A stretch of 64,000 nt of DNA from assembly GCF_002849605.1 (NCBI RefSeq), contig NZ_NPIB01000001.1, forward strand, positions 248,001-312,000. The letters run 5' to 3'. A program made the position numbers and the translations under genes. The notes beneath the pieces are model-generated. The model saw only the letters and a program-made list of their open reading frames with translations, did no database searches and was not told the DNA's origin. Source of the DNA: Photobacterium carnosum (lineage in GTDB: Bacteria > Pseudomonadota > Gammaproteobacteria > Enterobacterales > Vibrionaceae). Positions 30,434 through 38,852 of the stretch are shown one piece after another (the first letter of the stretch is position 1; every line of letters starts with the position of its first letter).

Positions 30434-30727
30434 ATTCAGACGTAAAAAAGCCGTTAACTTTCGTTAACGGCTTTCTTGAATATGGAGGAGCTGCTTCGAG
30501 GATTAATGGATTTGAACCCTGCTTTACTTACTCAAACTAAACACCCACTTTCATTCAGACGTAAAAAAGCCGTTAACTTTCGTTAACGGCTTTCTTGAAT
30601 GTGGCGGAGCTGCTTCGAGGATTAGTGGATTTGAACCCTGCTTTACTTACTCAAACTAAACACCCACTTTCATTCAGACGTAAAAAAGCCGTTAACTTTC
30701 GTTAACGGCTTTTTTGAATGTGGCGGA
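30434..30727 (-). repeat. 119-bp direct repeats carrying tRNA 3' tail copies and terminators
   Basis: Two full copies (30434-30552 and 30553-30671) and a partial third (30672-30727) lie directly downstream of tRNA-Ser on the minus strand. Each unit holds the terminator GCCGTTAAC-gaaa-GTTAACGGC followed by T's. The full units also hold a stretch resembling a tRNA 3' end: the T-arm core AGGGTTCAAATCC, then CTCC and, in the 30553-30671 copy, GCCA, as in the authentic tRNA. The layout resembles the rtT repeats downstream of E. coli tyrT. Differences between copies are few, so the duplication is recent or maintained by recombination. Confidence 0.85.
30680..30716 (-). terminator. Terminator of the tRNA-Ser transcript
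   Basis: AAGCCGTTAAC-gaaa-GTTAACGGCTT followed by a T-run on the minus strand, immediately after the tRNA-Ser(UGA) CCA end. Near-identical hairpins recur at 30448-30476 and 30567-30595. Confidence 0.85.
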
Positions 30728-30811
30728 GAGATAGGGATTTGAACCCTAGATACGCTATAAACGTATGCTGGTTTTCAAGACCAGTGCTTTCAACCGCTCA
30801 GCCATCTCTCC
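30721..30811 (-). tRNA. tRNA-Ser (anticodon UGA)
   Basis: A 91-base tRNA with an encoded CCA. The acceptor stem is GGAGAGAT/ATCTCTCC with discriminator G. The anticodon stem-loop CTGGT-CTTGAAA-ACCAG gives anticodon UGA, reading UCA-type codons. The long variable arm, ATACGTTTATAGCGTAT, is that of a class II tRNA. The T-loop is GGTTCGAATCC-like on the transcript. It is the promoter-distal member of a two-tRNA unit. Confidence 0.96.
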
Positions 30812-30838
30812 AATTTTTATATCTCTCTAAAAGAGATA

Positions 30839-30926
30839 TGGCGGTGAGGGAGGGATTCGAACCCTCGATACGTTGCCGTATACACGCTTTCCAGGCGAGC
30901 TCCTTCAGCCACTCGGACACCTCACC
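30839..30926 (-). tRNA. tRNA-Ser (anticodon GGA)
   Basis: An 88-base class II tRNA with an encoded CCA. The acceptor stem is GGTGAGG/CCTCACC. The anticodon loop CTGGAAA gives GGA, reading UCC and UCU. The variable arm is TATACGGCAACGTAT-like. It lies 27 bases upstream of tRNA-Ser(UGA), and the two are probably one transcript. Confidence 0.96.
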
Positions 30927-31087
30927 ACATTGTTGCCAACAACGCTTTGCTTGTCGACGGCGTGTAATATATTGATTTATGGGATCTAGGTCAAGGGTTT
31001 TTATTGAAGTTTTTTCCATATGCTTATTTATGGTTCAATTCGCATTGTTTTTATACCAAAACCATGACTTGCTCTCATTTAAAAACA

Positions 31088-31113
31088 ATAAAAGCACCTC
31101 AAAGGGTGCTTTC
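31088..31113 (-). terminator. Terminator downstream of alaE
   Basis: AAAGCACC-tcaaa-GGGTGCTTT, located 28 bases beyond the alaE stop. Confidence 0.65.
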
Positions 31114-31140
31114 GACTAATAGCAATAAAACTAACACAGG

Positions 31141-31596
31141 TTAAATAAGAGGTTGAGAAGTCACTGTAACACGGAACATTCTGCGGCATAGCTCAAGAAA
31201 TTGACCATAAACCACACCTAGTGCGCCTGACACTAAAATGTTACTCATTACCGCCGCTATAATTTGTTCTTTATTCGCACCAACAACCAAAAGGATACAT
31301 GCATAGATAGGAGACTGGAATACCACATATGCCACCATATCTGATAACCCTTTCATCCATCGTGTTGGCGACAACTTCCGACCCCAACCAATAACATAAT
31401 CACGGAACATACCGTAGGGCCATGCAATCGCAATATTAATCGGAATAGATAACGTACGAGATGCTAATGACTGTTCAAAAGACATGCCTGAAATAAAAAT
31501 TTCAATCATCATCCCAGTAATAAAGCCAAACACAACCATTGCAAATATATCTGCAGCGGCATTTCTAACTCTAAATGGCACTTTAATAACAGACAT
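31141..31596 (-). CDS. alaE: L-alanine exporter AlaE
   Basis: Inner membrane exporter of 151 residues (E. coli AlaE 149) with four hydrophobic helices. Strongly conserved segments are ADIFAMVVFGF, EIFISGMSFEQSLASR, IPINIAIAWPYGMFRD and VAYVVFQSPIYACILLVVGA. It expels excess L-alanine, which in E. coli is produced from alanyl peptides. The ATG has GGGAAG upstream. It is probably monocistronic, ending in its own hairpin. Confidence 0.95.
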   Translation of the reverse strand: MSVIKVPFRVRNAAADIFAMVVFGFITGMMIEIFISGMSFEQSLASRTLSIPINIAIAWPYGMFRDYVIGWGRKLSPTRWMKGLSDMVAYVVFQSPIYACILLVVGANKEQIIAAVMSNILVSGALGVVYGQFLELCRRMFRVTVTSQPLI

Positions 31597-31854
31597 TCAC
31601 TTCCCTTACTCTAGCAAAATCAACCAGTATTGGATCTACATACGTTACTTAAAACTACCTAATCAACACGATGTAGTTCATGTGCGAATTAAAACAGCTT
31701 TTTTATAAAATAAGGTTCTGTATTTAATATTGGTTTCGAGTTAATAACTACTATTTGAGTTAAATGTAGGGTTTTTATCTAGTCTAAAAATAACCATTAG
31801 AGCATTTAATTGTCACTATTAGTTTATTTAATACGGCAAATTAATAACAACTAA

Positions 31855-31884
31855 AAATCCGAATTTAAGAATAAATTCGGATTA
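31855..31884 (-). terminator. Terminator after yhjX
   Basis: AATCCGAATTTA-ttct-TAAATTCGGATT followed by T's on the minus strand, 28 bases after the yhjX stop. Confidence 0.8.
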
Positions 31885-31911
31885 GTTATTTATATGTATT
31901 TATCGGGCTTA

Positions 31912-33111
31912 TTACGCCAAAGATGGCTGTGGTAATTTAGGTAACTTAATCGTTAGTGCGATAATTAATGAAACAATTAACAATGCAAACATTAAATAGA
32001 ACGTCGCGATAAAACCGCCGAAGATAGAAGCAACAATTGAACCAATGAAACTACCAACACCAAACCCTAAATAAATGATACCGTAATTTTTAGTAAGGTT
32101 ATTCAAACCAAAGAAATCACTAACTAATGAAGGGAATACAGTAATTGTGCCACCAAAACTAAAGGCAATACAAGCAACAGCAACATAGAAACTCATCTGA
32201 CTTTGATGAGCAAATAATAAAGCACACACACCGATTAGACATACTGCTAATGATATTGCGACAACCTTAGTACGCGCCATTTTATCGGATAACACACCTA
32301 AAACTAGTCGACCACCTAAGTTAGCTACAGCAATAATAGCCACGCTAGATGCAGCAACATCTAATGATAAATGTACATAGCCCTGACCGATGTCTTTTGC
32401 AACACCAATAACGTACAAACCACTCATACAAACAGTTAAGAAAACTAAAGCTAACATCCAAAATTGAGGACATTTCATTGATTGTGAAAGACTAAAATCA
32501 CGTACTTCTGCAGCAGATTCTGTGGCAGAGACTTGTTGTTTAGGTGCATCTTTCATCATTAAGCCGCCAATGATAACCATGACCATTGCAATGATGCCCC
32601 AGTAATCAAATGTGCTTTCTAAACCATTATGCTCAAGGAAGTACATATTAATGAATTTAAAACCTAAACTCCCTAAACCATACGCACCAATCGCACAGGC
32701 AGAAATTAACCCTTTACGCTCAGGGAAAAACTTAACGCAGTTAGAGAGCGTCATTAAATAACCCGTACCGTCAGCAAAGCCAATTAACAATCCAGCAAAA
32801 ATATATAATAGCCAAATATTGGTAGCATGAGCAGTAAGCAATAAACTCACACCCAATAAAACACCCGCCCCCAGAGTAACGTTACGTACACCAAACCGTT
32901 CTTGCATTTTACCCGCCATTGATGATGCAACGGCTAATGCCAAGCTCATAATACCAAAAGAAAAAGCGACACGACTTACAGGCTCAGATAACTTACCTGC
33001 AAGTTGAGAATTAAATAAACTCCATGTATAAACTGAACCTAAAGCAAACTGAGTAATAACAGTACCGAGTAACGTGAAATAACGGCTACGACTGGTGAGT
33101 TGAGTGGTCAT
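31912..33111 (-). CDS. yhjX: MFS transporter YhjX (pyruvate-responsive)
   Basis: Major facilitator of the OFA family, 399 residues from the ATG at 33111 (MTTQLTSRSRYFTLLG), which has AAGGAC upstream; E. coli YhjX has about 402. It matches YhjX closely: ITQFALGSVYTWSLFN, SNCVKFFPERKGLISA, GAYGLGSLGFKFI and FGLNNLTKNYGIIYLGFG. In E. coli yhjX expression is induced by extracellular pyruvate through the YpdA/YpdB two-component system, and the protein is thought to move pyruvate. Here the genes for that system lie directly upstream, an arrangement that E. coli does not have. Confidence 0.9.
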   Translation of the reverse strand: MTTQLTSRSRYFTLLGTVITQFALGSVYTWSLFNSQLAGKLSEPVSRVAFSFGIMSLALAVASSMAGKMQERFGVRNVTLGAGVLLGVSLLLTAHATNIWLLYIFAGLLIGFADGTGYLMTLSNCVKFFPERKGLISACAIGAYGLGSLGFKFINMYFLEHNGLESTFDYWGIIAMVMVIIGGLMMKDAPKQQVSATESAAEVRDFSLSQSMKCPQFWMLALVFLTVCMSGLYVIGVAKDIGQGYVHLSLDVAASSVAIIAVANLGGRLVLGVLSDKMARTKVVAISLAVCLIGVCALLFAHQSQMSFYVAVACIAFSFGGTITVFPSLVSDFFGLNNLTKNYGIIYLGFGVGSFIGSIVASIFGGFIATFYLMFALLIVSLIIALTIKLPKLPQPSLA

Positions 33112-33244
33112 GGTGACGTCCTTTTTTGGTGAAATACTCAAGGCCATATTGCAGATTGCCTTGCTGCTGTTCACCAAAATACGACAATAACCATAGATAA
33201 CAAGGGGGTAATAAAACAATAAAATCAATGGTAACGTATAAGGA

Positions 33245-33274
33245 ATAAAATGCAGTATAGCGGCATGAAATACA
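33245..33274 (-). promoter_or_regulatory. Candidate YpdB direct-repeat site upstream of yhjX
   Basis: On the minus strand, TGTATTTCAT and TGCATTTTAT are spaced 20 bases start to start. As I recall it, the E. coli YpdB site is a pair of GGCATTTCAT direct repeats with nearly the same spacing (one base longer). Each copy here agrees with that sequence at eight of ten positions. The site lies between ypdB and yhjX, about 135 bases before the yhjX start codon. Confidence 0.55.
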
Positions 33275-33300
33275 TTTAGCCGCTAATCATATGTTGTGAT

Positions 33301-34032
33301 TTACAACTGCATTAGATTACGAAAAGATTTTAAATTACTGCGACTCACAGGAATTTGTTGATCAACATGGTCCATTTTTATCATATAAGTACTATTGACC
33401 CATGGAATAATTTCTTTAACCTCATTAATATTAATGCAATATGAACGGTGACAACGGAAAAAATCACTAACAGGTAAACGTAACATTAATTCACTGATCG
33501 TCATTGATGCAATAAAGCACCCTTTCGCAGTATAAACCTGTGTTACTTTTTCATTAGCAATAGCACAACAAATATCGCTAATCGCCGTAACATGAATATG
33601 ATTATTAAGTATTAAATTAATACTCTTACTACGTATATTAAGGATTGGTTGCGGTAATTCTTGTTCTTGAGCCCGCGCCTGTAACTTAGTTAATAATCCC
33701 ATCACTCGTTGCTCATTAAGCGGTTTCAGTAAATAATCGACCGCTTCTAATTCAAACGCATCTACCGCATATTCTTTATAAGCTGTGGTAAATATAATTT
33801 GAGGCTTATGGGAAAATTGGGCAATATTACGTGCTAACAACATGCCATCAATTGACGGAACATTAATATCTAAAAAGACAATATCAACCTTATTAGATTG
33901 TAAAAATTTAAAAGCATCTAAACCGTCATCAAATGCTGCCACAATATTAATGGTGCTATGCTTTTCAATTAAATAGGTTAATTCTTCACGGGCTAAATAT
34001 TCATCTTCTACAATCAACGCATTTAATATCAT
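33301..34032 (-). CDS. ypdB: LytTR response regulator YpdB (PyrR)
   Basis: Response regulator of 243 residues (E. coli 244). The receiver domain has acidic residues at IVEDEY and the phospho-acceptor Asp55 in VFLDINVPSIDG. The C-terminal LytTR DNA-binding domain includes FFRCHRSYCININEV and IPVSRSNLKSFRNLM. It starts 4 bases after ypdA, forming a two-gene operon. The expected target is the adjacent yhjX. Confidence 0.92.
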   Translation of the reverse strand: MILNALIVEDEYLAREELTYLIEKHSTINIVAAFDDGLDAFKFLQSNKVDIVFLDINVPSIDGMLLARNIAQFSHKPQIIFTTAYKEYAVDAFELEAVDYLLKPLNEQRVMGLLTKLQARAQEQELPQPILNIRSKSINLILNNHIHVTAISDICCAIANEKVTQVYTAKGCFIASMTISELMLRLPVSDFFRCHRSYCININEVKEIIPWVNSTYMIKMDHVDQQIPVSRSNLKSFRNLMQL

Positions 34033-34036
34033 GATC

Positions 34037-35689
34037 TTAATCCTGATCTTTTATAAAAAACTGCATACTCGTTCCTTGCTCAAGCCGAGCAATATGTAAT
34101 CCATCGCTATACAATAACAACAACCGCTGATGAACATTATTGAGTCCAATATGATGTGAATCTATTTTACCTTGATATAATCTATCAATCGTTTGCTGAT
34201 CGATACCAACCCCAGTATCTGTAATTGTAACAACCACATCATCAACATTTTTTTTAACTGAAATAACTACTTTCCCAGCGACTCGTGACTGCTGAATCCC
34301 GTGTAAAATAGCATTCTCAACTAACGGTTGAATCAATAAACACGGTATTCGAGGGTGAACATCATCAATATCAAACACCACCTCAAGTTTTGATCCAAAC
34401 CGTGCCTGTTCAATGGCAACATAATCACGTACTTGTTGAATTTCTTCTTGAATATCAATTAACCCAACATCACGTTCTAAATTGTAACGTAAAAAATCAG
34501 CCAAATTAGCAATCAATTGTCGCGCTTCATCAGGACGAATACGAATTAAAGTCGAAATAGCATTAAGTGCATTAAATAAAAAGTGTGGATTTATTTTACT
34601 TTGTAGGGCTGAAAACTCGGCTTTTGCTGCCATTTGCTTTAATTGTTCAATCCTTGAAACTTCCATTTGAGTGGATATTATTTGTGATAAACCAATCGCC
34701 ATTTCACGCAATGACATGCGAATATGATCAGGCTGACAATAAAATATTTTAAGGGTGCCACTCACCTCACCATTTTCCCACAATGGAATAATAAGCAATG
34801 AGTGAAAATTATGTACGTTAAGGTTATTACTTATTATTTGTTCGCCACTTTCTACTGCTTGACGAGTCATTTGGCTGATTTTATGATGGGCATCTAAAAA
34901 GTGTTCTTCCCCACGGCCAACATAAGCACGAACATCTTGCGTATTAGTAATAGCTACCGCATCAGCTCCCGTATAAAAACGAATAATACTGCACACTTTT
35001 TGTAAGGCATGTCGCGTGTTAATACGAAAATAAGGTAAGGTTTTATTGGCAATCTCAAGGGCGAGCTTAGCTTGTTGCGCCGCTATCAGCTCTTGCTCTT
35101 CATCTAAATCTTGCACTAATTTAATAATTAATCCAATTGATAATGTACCAAAAATCATTGGAAAACTAATATGGGCAACAATATTATAAGCTTGGTCTTT
35201 ATTATGTGATAACACCATAATCAATACCATTGTCAGTATTTCACAACACATTCCCGCTAAAATACCCAATTGGGCATAATTTTTTTTAGTACACTTACAA
35301 TGGATCCATGTTGCTAATAAACCCGCAAAAATACTTGTTATTAAACATGCAACAGATGTAGGGCCATCAACATCAATTAAATAGCGATGAATACCCGCAA
35401 CAATACCCGCGGGAATACCAACCCATGGACCAAAAATAATACCACCCGATAACACCGCAATAATGCGCACATTCACTAATGAACCATCAACATATAAACC
35501 GGTATAGGTACTAAATACTGCAAATAAAATAAACAATGCTGAAATCATTGCGGTTTCAACGGGTCTTCGATGAGTTTTCTTTACTATTGATTGAAACAAT
35601 TGGGTACGCGTTAATAAAAATAATGTCATCAACATCAAGGCCGCGCGTTCAAATACGGCTAATAACATCATGAATTGTTCGATGTACAT
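34037..35689 (-). CDS. ypdA: Sensor histidine kinase YpdA (PyrS)
   Basis: LytS-type sensor kinase of 550 residues (E. coli about 565). About five membrane helices form a 5TM-LYT sensor domain (residues 1-200), followed by a GAF-like region (about 220-350). The histidine kinase domain has phospho-acceptor His369 in NPHFLFNALN, and the ATPase domain has LIQPLVENAILHGI and VTITDTGVGI. It senses extracellular pyruvate in E. coli and phosphorylates YpdB. Here it forms an operon with ypdB just upstream of yhjX. Confidence 0.92.
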   Translation of the reverse strand: MYIEQFMMLLAVFERAALMLMTLFLLTRTQLFQSIVKKTHRRPVETAMISALFILFAVFSTYTGLYVDGSLVNVRIIAVLSGGIIFGPWVGIPAGIVAGIHRYLIDVDGPTSVACLITSIFAGLLATWIHCKCTKKNYAQLGILAGMCCEILTMVLIMVLSHNKDQAYNIVAHISFPMIFGTLSIGLIIKLVQDLDEEQELIAAQQAKLALEIANKTLPYFRINTRHALQKVCSIIRFYTGADAVAITNTQDVRAYVGRGEEHFLDAHHKISQMTRQAVESGEQIISNNLNVHNFHSLLIIPLWENGEVSGTLKIFYCQPDHIRMSLREMAIGLSQIISTQMEVSRIEQLKQMAAKAEFSALQSKINPHFLFNALNAISTLIRIRPDEARQLIANLADFLRYNLERDVGLIDIQEEIQQVRDYVAIEQARFGSKLEVVFDIDDVHPRIPCLLIQPLVENAILHGIQQSRVAGKVVISVKKNVDDVVVTITDTGVGIDQQTIDRLYQGKIDSHHIGLNNVHQRLLLLYSDGLHIARLEQGTSMQFFIKDQD

Positions 35690-35991
35690 CGCTAAATCCT
35701 AACTATAAGTAAAATAATGAGACTCTTTAATCTATTTTCATAACATAAATCTATTACATATTTAAAGATTATGTTATTAGTGAAGTCTTCATGTTTTAAT
35801 TAAAATCAACAATAACCAATTTAATATCAGTAATCGTAATTTGTGCCTCTTTTTTGATGCAATATGATAAATATTTTTAACCGTGACTAGGTTGTTATCA
35901 GGAGGCTGTTACAATAGTGATCTAAAGTTCAGCTATGCATGTATAGTTAATGCACCTGAACACTTCACCATAATTAACTTGAGATTGTTTT

Positions 35992-36567
35992 ATGCCTTCA
36001 CACCTAAGTACTATTTTGCAAAACGCTCAACTAGCAGATCAATTGCTATCTGAATCACAAACTCGCGGCTTTGTAACGGCAATGGCGGCAGCACCGCACC
36101 TTATTGATCCGACGGAATGGTTAGCTTTTATGTGGGGTGGCGAAGAAACATCACCTTTCGATAGCCATGAAGACTTAGAAACTTACGCAAAAGCTATTAT
36201 TGAGATCTGGAACGAAGCGCGTGCAGCATTATTTGAAAGCACTTGGCAATGGCCTGAAGGCTGCGCTTTAGATAATAGCCAAATTGTTACCGATGCTACC
36301 AGCAACTTTTGTGAAGGTATGCTACAAGGATGGCAATTAGCGCGTGATGATTGGGAAACAATTATGCCACCAGATAGTGAAGATAACGCGTTACTTGGCG
36401 GTGTATTATTATCTTTTAGCTTATTATTTGATCCTGAAACTGCATTAGAAGCGTTAAAAGAACAAAATGCCGATGCACTAGCGCAATTTGAAGAAATCTT
36501 TAATGCGATCCCCGTTATGCTATGTGGCCTAACACAACGTGGTGCGCAATTAGTCGCAGCCCAGTAA
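35992..36567 (+). CDS. UPF0149 (YecA/YgfB) family protein
   Basis: Acidic soluble protein of 191 residues. The family signature is visible in SQTRGFVTAMAAAPHLIDPTEWLAFMWGG and in NFCEGMLQGWQLARDDWE. There is no C-terminal SEC-C zinc motif, so it differs from longer YecA proteins. The function is unknown. It stands alone between divergent ypdA and convergent nadA. Confidence 0.8.
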   Translation: MPSHLSTILQNAQLADQLLSESQTRGFVTAMAAAPHLIDPTEWLAFMWGGEETSPFDSHEDLETYAKAIIEIWNEARAALFESTWQWPEGCALDNSQIVTDATSNFCEGMLQGWQLARDDWETIMPPDSEDNALLGGVLLSFSLLFDPETALEALKEQNADALAQFEEIFNAIPVMLCGLTQRGAQLVAAQ

Positions 36568-36589
36568 TATTCCCCAAAACAAGACTAAA

Positions 36590-36648
36590 AAAGGCGAGTT
36601 GATTTTTTAATGAATACTCATTTCACATCAACTCGCCATTTCGTTTTT
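36590..36648. terminator. Terminator between the YecA-like gene and nadA
   Basis: GGCGAGTTGAT pairs with ATCAACTCGCC over a 23-base loop, with T-rich flanks on both sides of convergent genes. Confidence 0.6.
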
Positions 36649-36680
36649 ATTCAGTTCGTTTTAATTAAGTAAGTAACTAC

Positions 36681-37742
36681 TTACGCATTACCCTTTACTT
36701 GCAATTGTAAATCGGCGGCAAACGCTAACATTCTGTTGAGTGGAATAAGTGATTTCACACGAATGGCTTCATCAACAAAAATTTCATGTTGCGAGCCACC
36801 TTCAGCCAAGGCTGTATAAATAGCTTTTAAGCCATTCATTGCCATCCACGGACAATGTGCACAACTGCGACACGTTGCGCCTGCACCTGCAGTCGGTGCT
36901 TCAATTAATTCTTTATTGGGCACCATTTGTTGCATCTTAAAGAAGATACCTTTATCGGTTGCCACAATTAATTTGGTCTGTGGTAATGTTGTTGCGGCTT
37001 TTATTAATTGACTGGTTGAGCCAATAGCATCAGCTAATGCAACCACACTGGCAGGTGACTCTGGATGCACCAAAATAGCAGCATCAGGGTGTAGGTGCTT
37101 CATCTGTTTTAGAGCTTGTGCTGAGAACTCATCATGCACAATACACTCCCCTTGCCACAATAGCATCTCAGTGCCAGTTTGTTTTTGAATATAACCACCT
37201 AGATGGCGATCTGGACCCCAAATAATTTTATGCCCTTCACTATCTAAGTGATCAATGATTTCTAACGCGATACTCGATGTTACCACCCAATCAGCGCGGG
37301 CTTTAACAGCGGCTGATGTATTTGCATAAACCACAACCGTATGATCAGGATGCTGATCACAAAACTCAGTAAACGCATCAACAGGACAACCAAGATCGAG
37401 CGAACATTCAGCCTCTAATGTTGGCATTAACACTGTTTTTTCAGGCGTTAATATTTTTGCAGATTCACCCATAAATCGCACCCCGCAAACAATCAATGTT
37501 GTTGCTGAATGTTGATTACCAAAGCGCGCCATTTCAAGTGAATCACCAACAAAACCTCCCGTCGCTTCAGCTAAAGCTTGAATCTCTGGATCGGTATAAT
37601 AGTGAGCTATTAGTACGGCATTATTGTTCTTTAGTAGTTGTTGGATTTCTTTAATGTAAACCTGCTTTTCATTATCCGATAAAGCGGCAGGTTTGGCTGG
37701 AAACGGATAGATCATTTCCGATGGATCAAATGTAATATTCAT
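36681..37742 (-). CDS. nadA: Quinolinate synthase
   Basis: [4Fe-4S] enzyme of NAD synthesis that condenses iminoaspartate with dihydroxyacetone phosphate to quinolinate. It has 353 residues. The cluster ligands are at the canonical positions Cys113 (AEC), Cys200 (WQGEC) and Cys297 within CRSCAHCPW. Other signatures are [23 protein letters not shown] and [10 protein letters not shown]. It is probably monocistronic, with about 370 bases of non-coding DNA upstream. Confidence 0.97.
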   Translation of the reverse strand: MNITFDPSEMIYPFPAKPAALSDNEKQVYIKEIQQLLKNNNAVLIAHYYTDPEIQALAEATGGFVGDSLEMARFGNQHSATTLIVCGVRFMGESAKILTPEKTVLMPTLEAECSLDLGCPVDAFTEFCDQHPDHTVVVYANTSAAVKARADWVVTSSIALEIIDHLDSEGHKIIWGPDRHLGGYIQKQTGTEMLLWQGECIVHDEFSAQALKQMKHLHPDAAILVHPESPASVVALADAIGSTSQLIKAATTLPQTKLIVATDKGIFFKMQQMVPNKELIEAPTAGAGATCRSCAHCPWMAMNGLKAIYTALAEGGSQHEIFVDEAIRVKSLIPLNRMLAFAADLQLQVKGNA

Positions 37743-38048
37743 TATTCATTTGCTCGTCAGCATTCCTTACGTGTTTGATCATTATACGCATGATTTTTTA
37801 AATATCATCATTAACTAACAAACATAGCCATAACATCACAGACATATAAAACACCATTTGTGCGCATTATATTTCTAAAAAACATATATAAAAGTGAAAA
37901 TTTATTAATTTTATTCTGAGAATCCTCTGAGAACATCTCAGAAAAAATATTATTGATATACGTCACAGTTTTAAAGGTCACTATATTAAATAATATCTTA
38001 TCGCTTTATTGCAACGATTTAACTACCTGTAGAAGAGGTGAGACATTG

Positions 38049-38099
38049 GTGAAGGTCTATAACTATCATCAAGCTAGCCCTTACGGCATACAATTATAA
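38049..38099 (+). CDS. Possible micro-ORF in a short plus-strand transcript
   Basis: A 16-residue ORF (GTG; reading VKVYNYHQASPYGIQL) preceded by a good ribosome binding site (AGAGGTGA) and followed ten bases later by a strong hairpin with T-run (38109-38137). It could be a leader peptide, a tiny protein, or part of a small RNA. Evidence is limited to the signal arrangement. Confidence 0.25.
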   Translation: MKVYNYHQASPYGIQL

Positions 38100-38108
38100 A
38101 TTAAGCCG

Positions 38109-38141
38109 AAAAGCCTTTCTCATTTGAGAAAGGCTTTATTT
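38109..38141 (+). terminator. Terminator overlapping the stop of the minus-strand gene
   Basis: AAAGCCTTTCTC-attt-GAGAAAGGCTTT followed by ATTTTT. The T-run is better on the plus strand. The stem covers the last codons of the gene at 38120-38497 on the opposite strand. Confidence 0.7.
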
Positions 38142-38497
38142 TTAAATATCAGGCTATTTTTTGAAACACAAAAAAACGTATTAATAATCTCTTTGGGTAA
38201 ATGAGTATTACTTAATACTTTCACTATATTTACGTTTTGGCCAAAAAACACATTTGTTTCAAGATCTGTAACAGAAATAGGCTTATCGATATGTTCAAAT
38301 ATATACTTTATAAAGCGATAATTACCACTGCCATCACGCACTGAAATTACTTTATGTCCATCACAAAAAACAGTTTTCGTCTTATCATCAAAAGAAAGTC
38401 GTTTTTCTTTATTCTCAAAAGACATTAGTAAATAGACATAAGAAACAACCGTCATAATACAAAAGAAAACAAATATCACAATCATAAAGAGCTCCAT
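38120..38497 (-). CDS. Membrane-anchored hypothetical protein, possible winged-helix domain
   Basis: Protein of 125 residues with one strong N-terminal membrane helix (residues 3-26), then a cytoplasmic-looking basic domain. The segment FIKYIFEHIDKPISVTDLETNVF resembles the first helices of an OmpR/ToxR-type winged helix (a helix, then a 'start of block' helix), but the recognition helix is not clear. I do not recognise the family. It is the third gene of a three-gene group with two related small membrane proteins. Its stop codon lies inside a terminator hairpin. Confidence 0.6.
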   Translation of the reverse strand: MELFMIVIFVFFCIMTVVSYVYLLMSFENKEKRLSFDDKTKTVFCDGHKVISVRDGSGNYRFIKYIFEHIDKPISVTDLETNVFFGQNVNIVKVLSNTHLPKEIINTFFCVSKNSLIFKNKAFLK

Positions 38498-38515
38498 ATA
38501 TTTAACCTATTTAAC

Positions 38516-38836
38516 CTATTTAGCCTCTTTACAAATTTGAGGTATATTCTTCGCACTAACCCACTGCTGGAATCGTTGAGGATCACTTTGACATAAGGTA
38601 ATAATTGAACCTATTTGTGCGGTCCAACCATCTTGTTTCCATAATTCTATATTTGCTAAAATCACTGCTTCTGAATGATCATTATGTAATGATTGCTCAA
38701 TAATATTAAACGCATTCTCACCAGCCATTTTAGTGGCATAATCACGATTCATGTTAACACCATAAATCAATACACCACCAGTAATCCAACCAGAAAAAGC
38801 CAATAATACTAAGAATACCGATATTATTTTATTCAT
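38516..38836 (-). CDS. Small membrane protein, paralogue of its upstream neighbour
   Basis: Protein of 106 residues with an N-terminal membrane helix or uncleaved signal (residues 5-28). The exported part has NMNRDYATKMAGENAFNIIEQSL and ELWKQDGWTAQIGSIITLC. The pattern N-x-x-RD...N-x-xNI-x-xQSL...W-x-x-x-xWTAQ-x-GS-x-xT-x-C is shared with the gene at 38853-39248. Two cysteines in the C-terminal part may pair if it is periplasmic. Function unknown. Confidence 0.7.
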   Translation of the reverse strand: MNKIISVFLVLLAFSGWITGGVLIYGVNMNRDYATKMAGENAFNIIEQSLHNDHSEAVILANIELWKQDGWTAQIGSIITLCQSDPQRFQQWVSAKNIPQICKEAK

Positions 38837-38852
38837 AGAATAACCTTGGTAG

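Noticed and set aside
30434..30727. Direct repeats considered as a CRISPR array
   Set aside because: The unit is 119 bases, contains a terminator and tRNA-like sequence, and has no unique spacers; no cas genes are nearby.
30718..30975. 85-codon ORF on the plus strand
   Set aside because: It lies across the antisense strand of two tRNA-Ser genes. Its peptide (REGFEPS and similar) is a well-known artefact of tRNA antisense translation.
33112..33228. N-terminal extension of the yhjX reading frame
   Set aside because: The extension has no family similarity, and AAGGAC precedes the internal ATG at 33111. It is probably 5' untranslated sequence.
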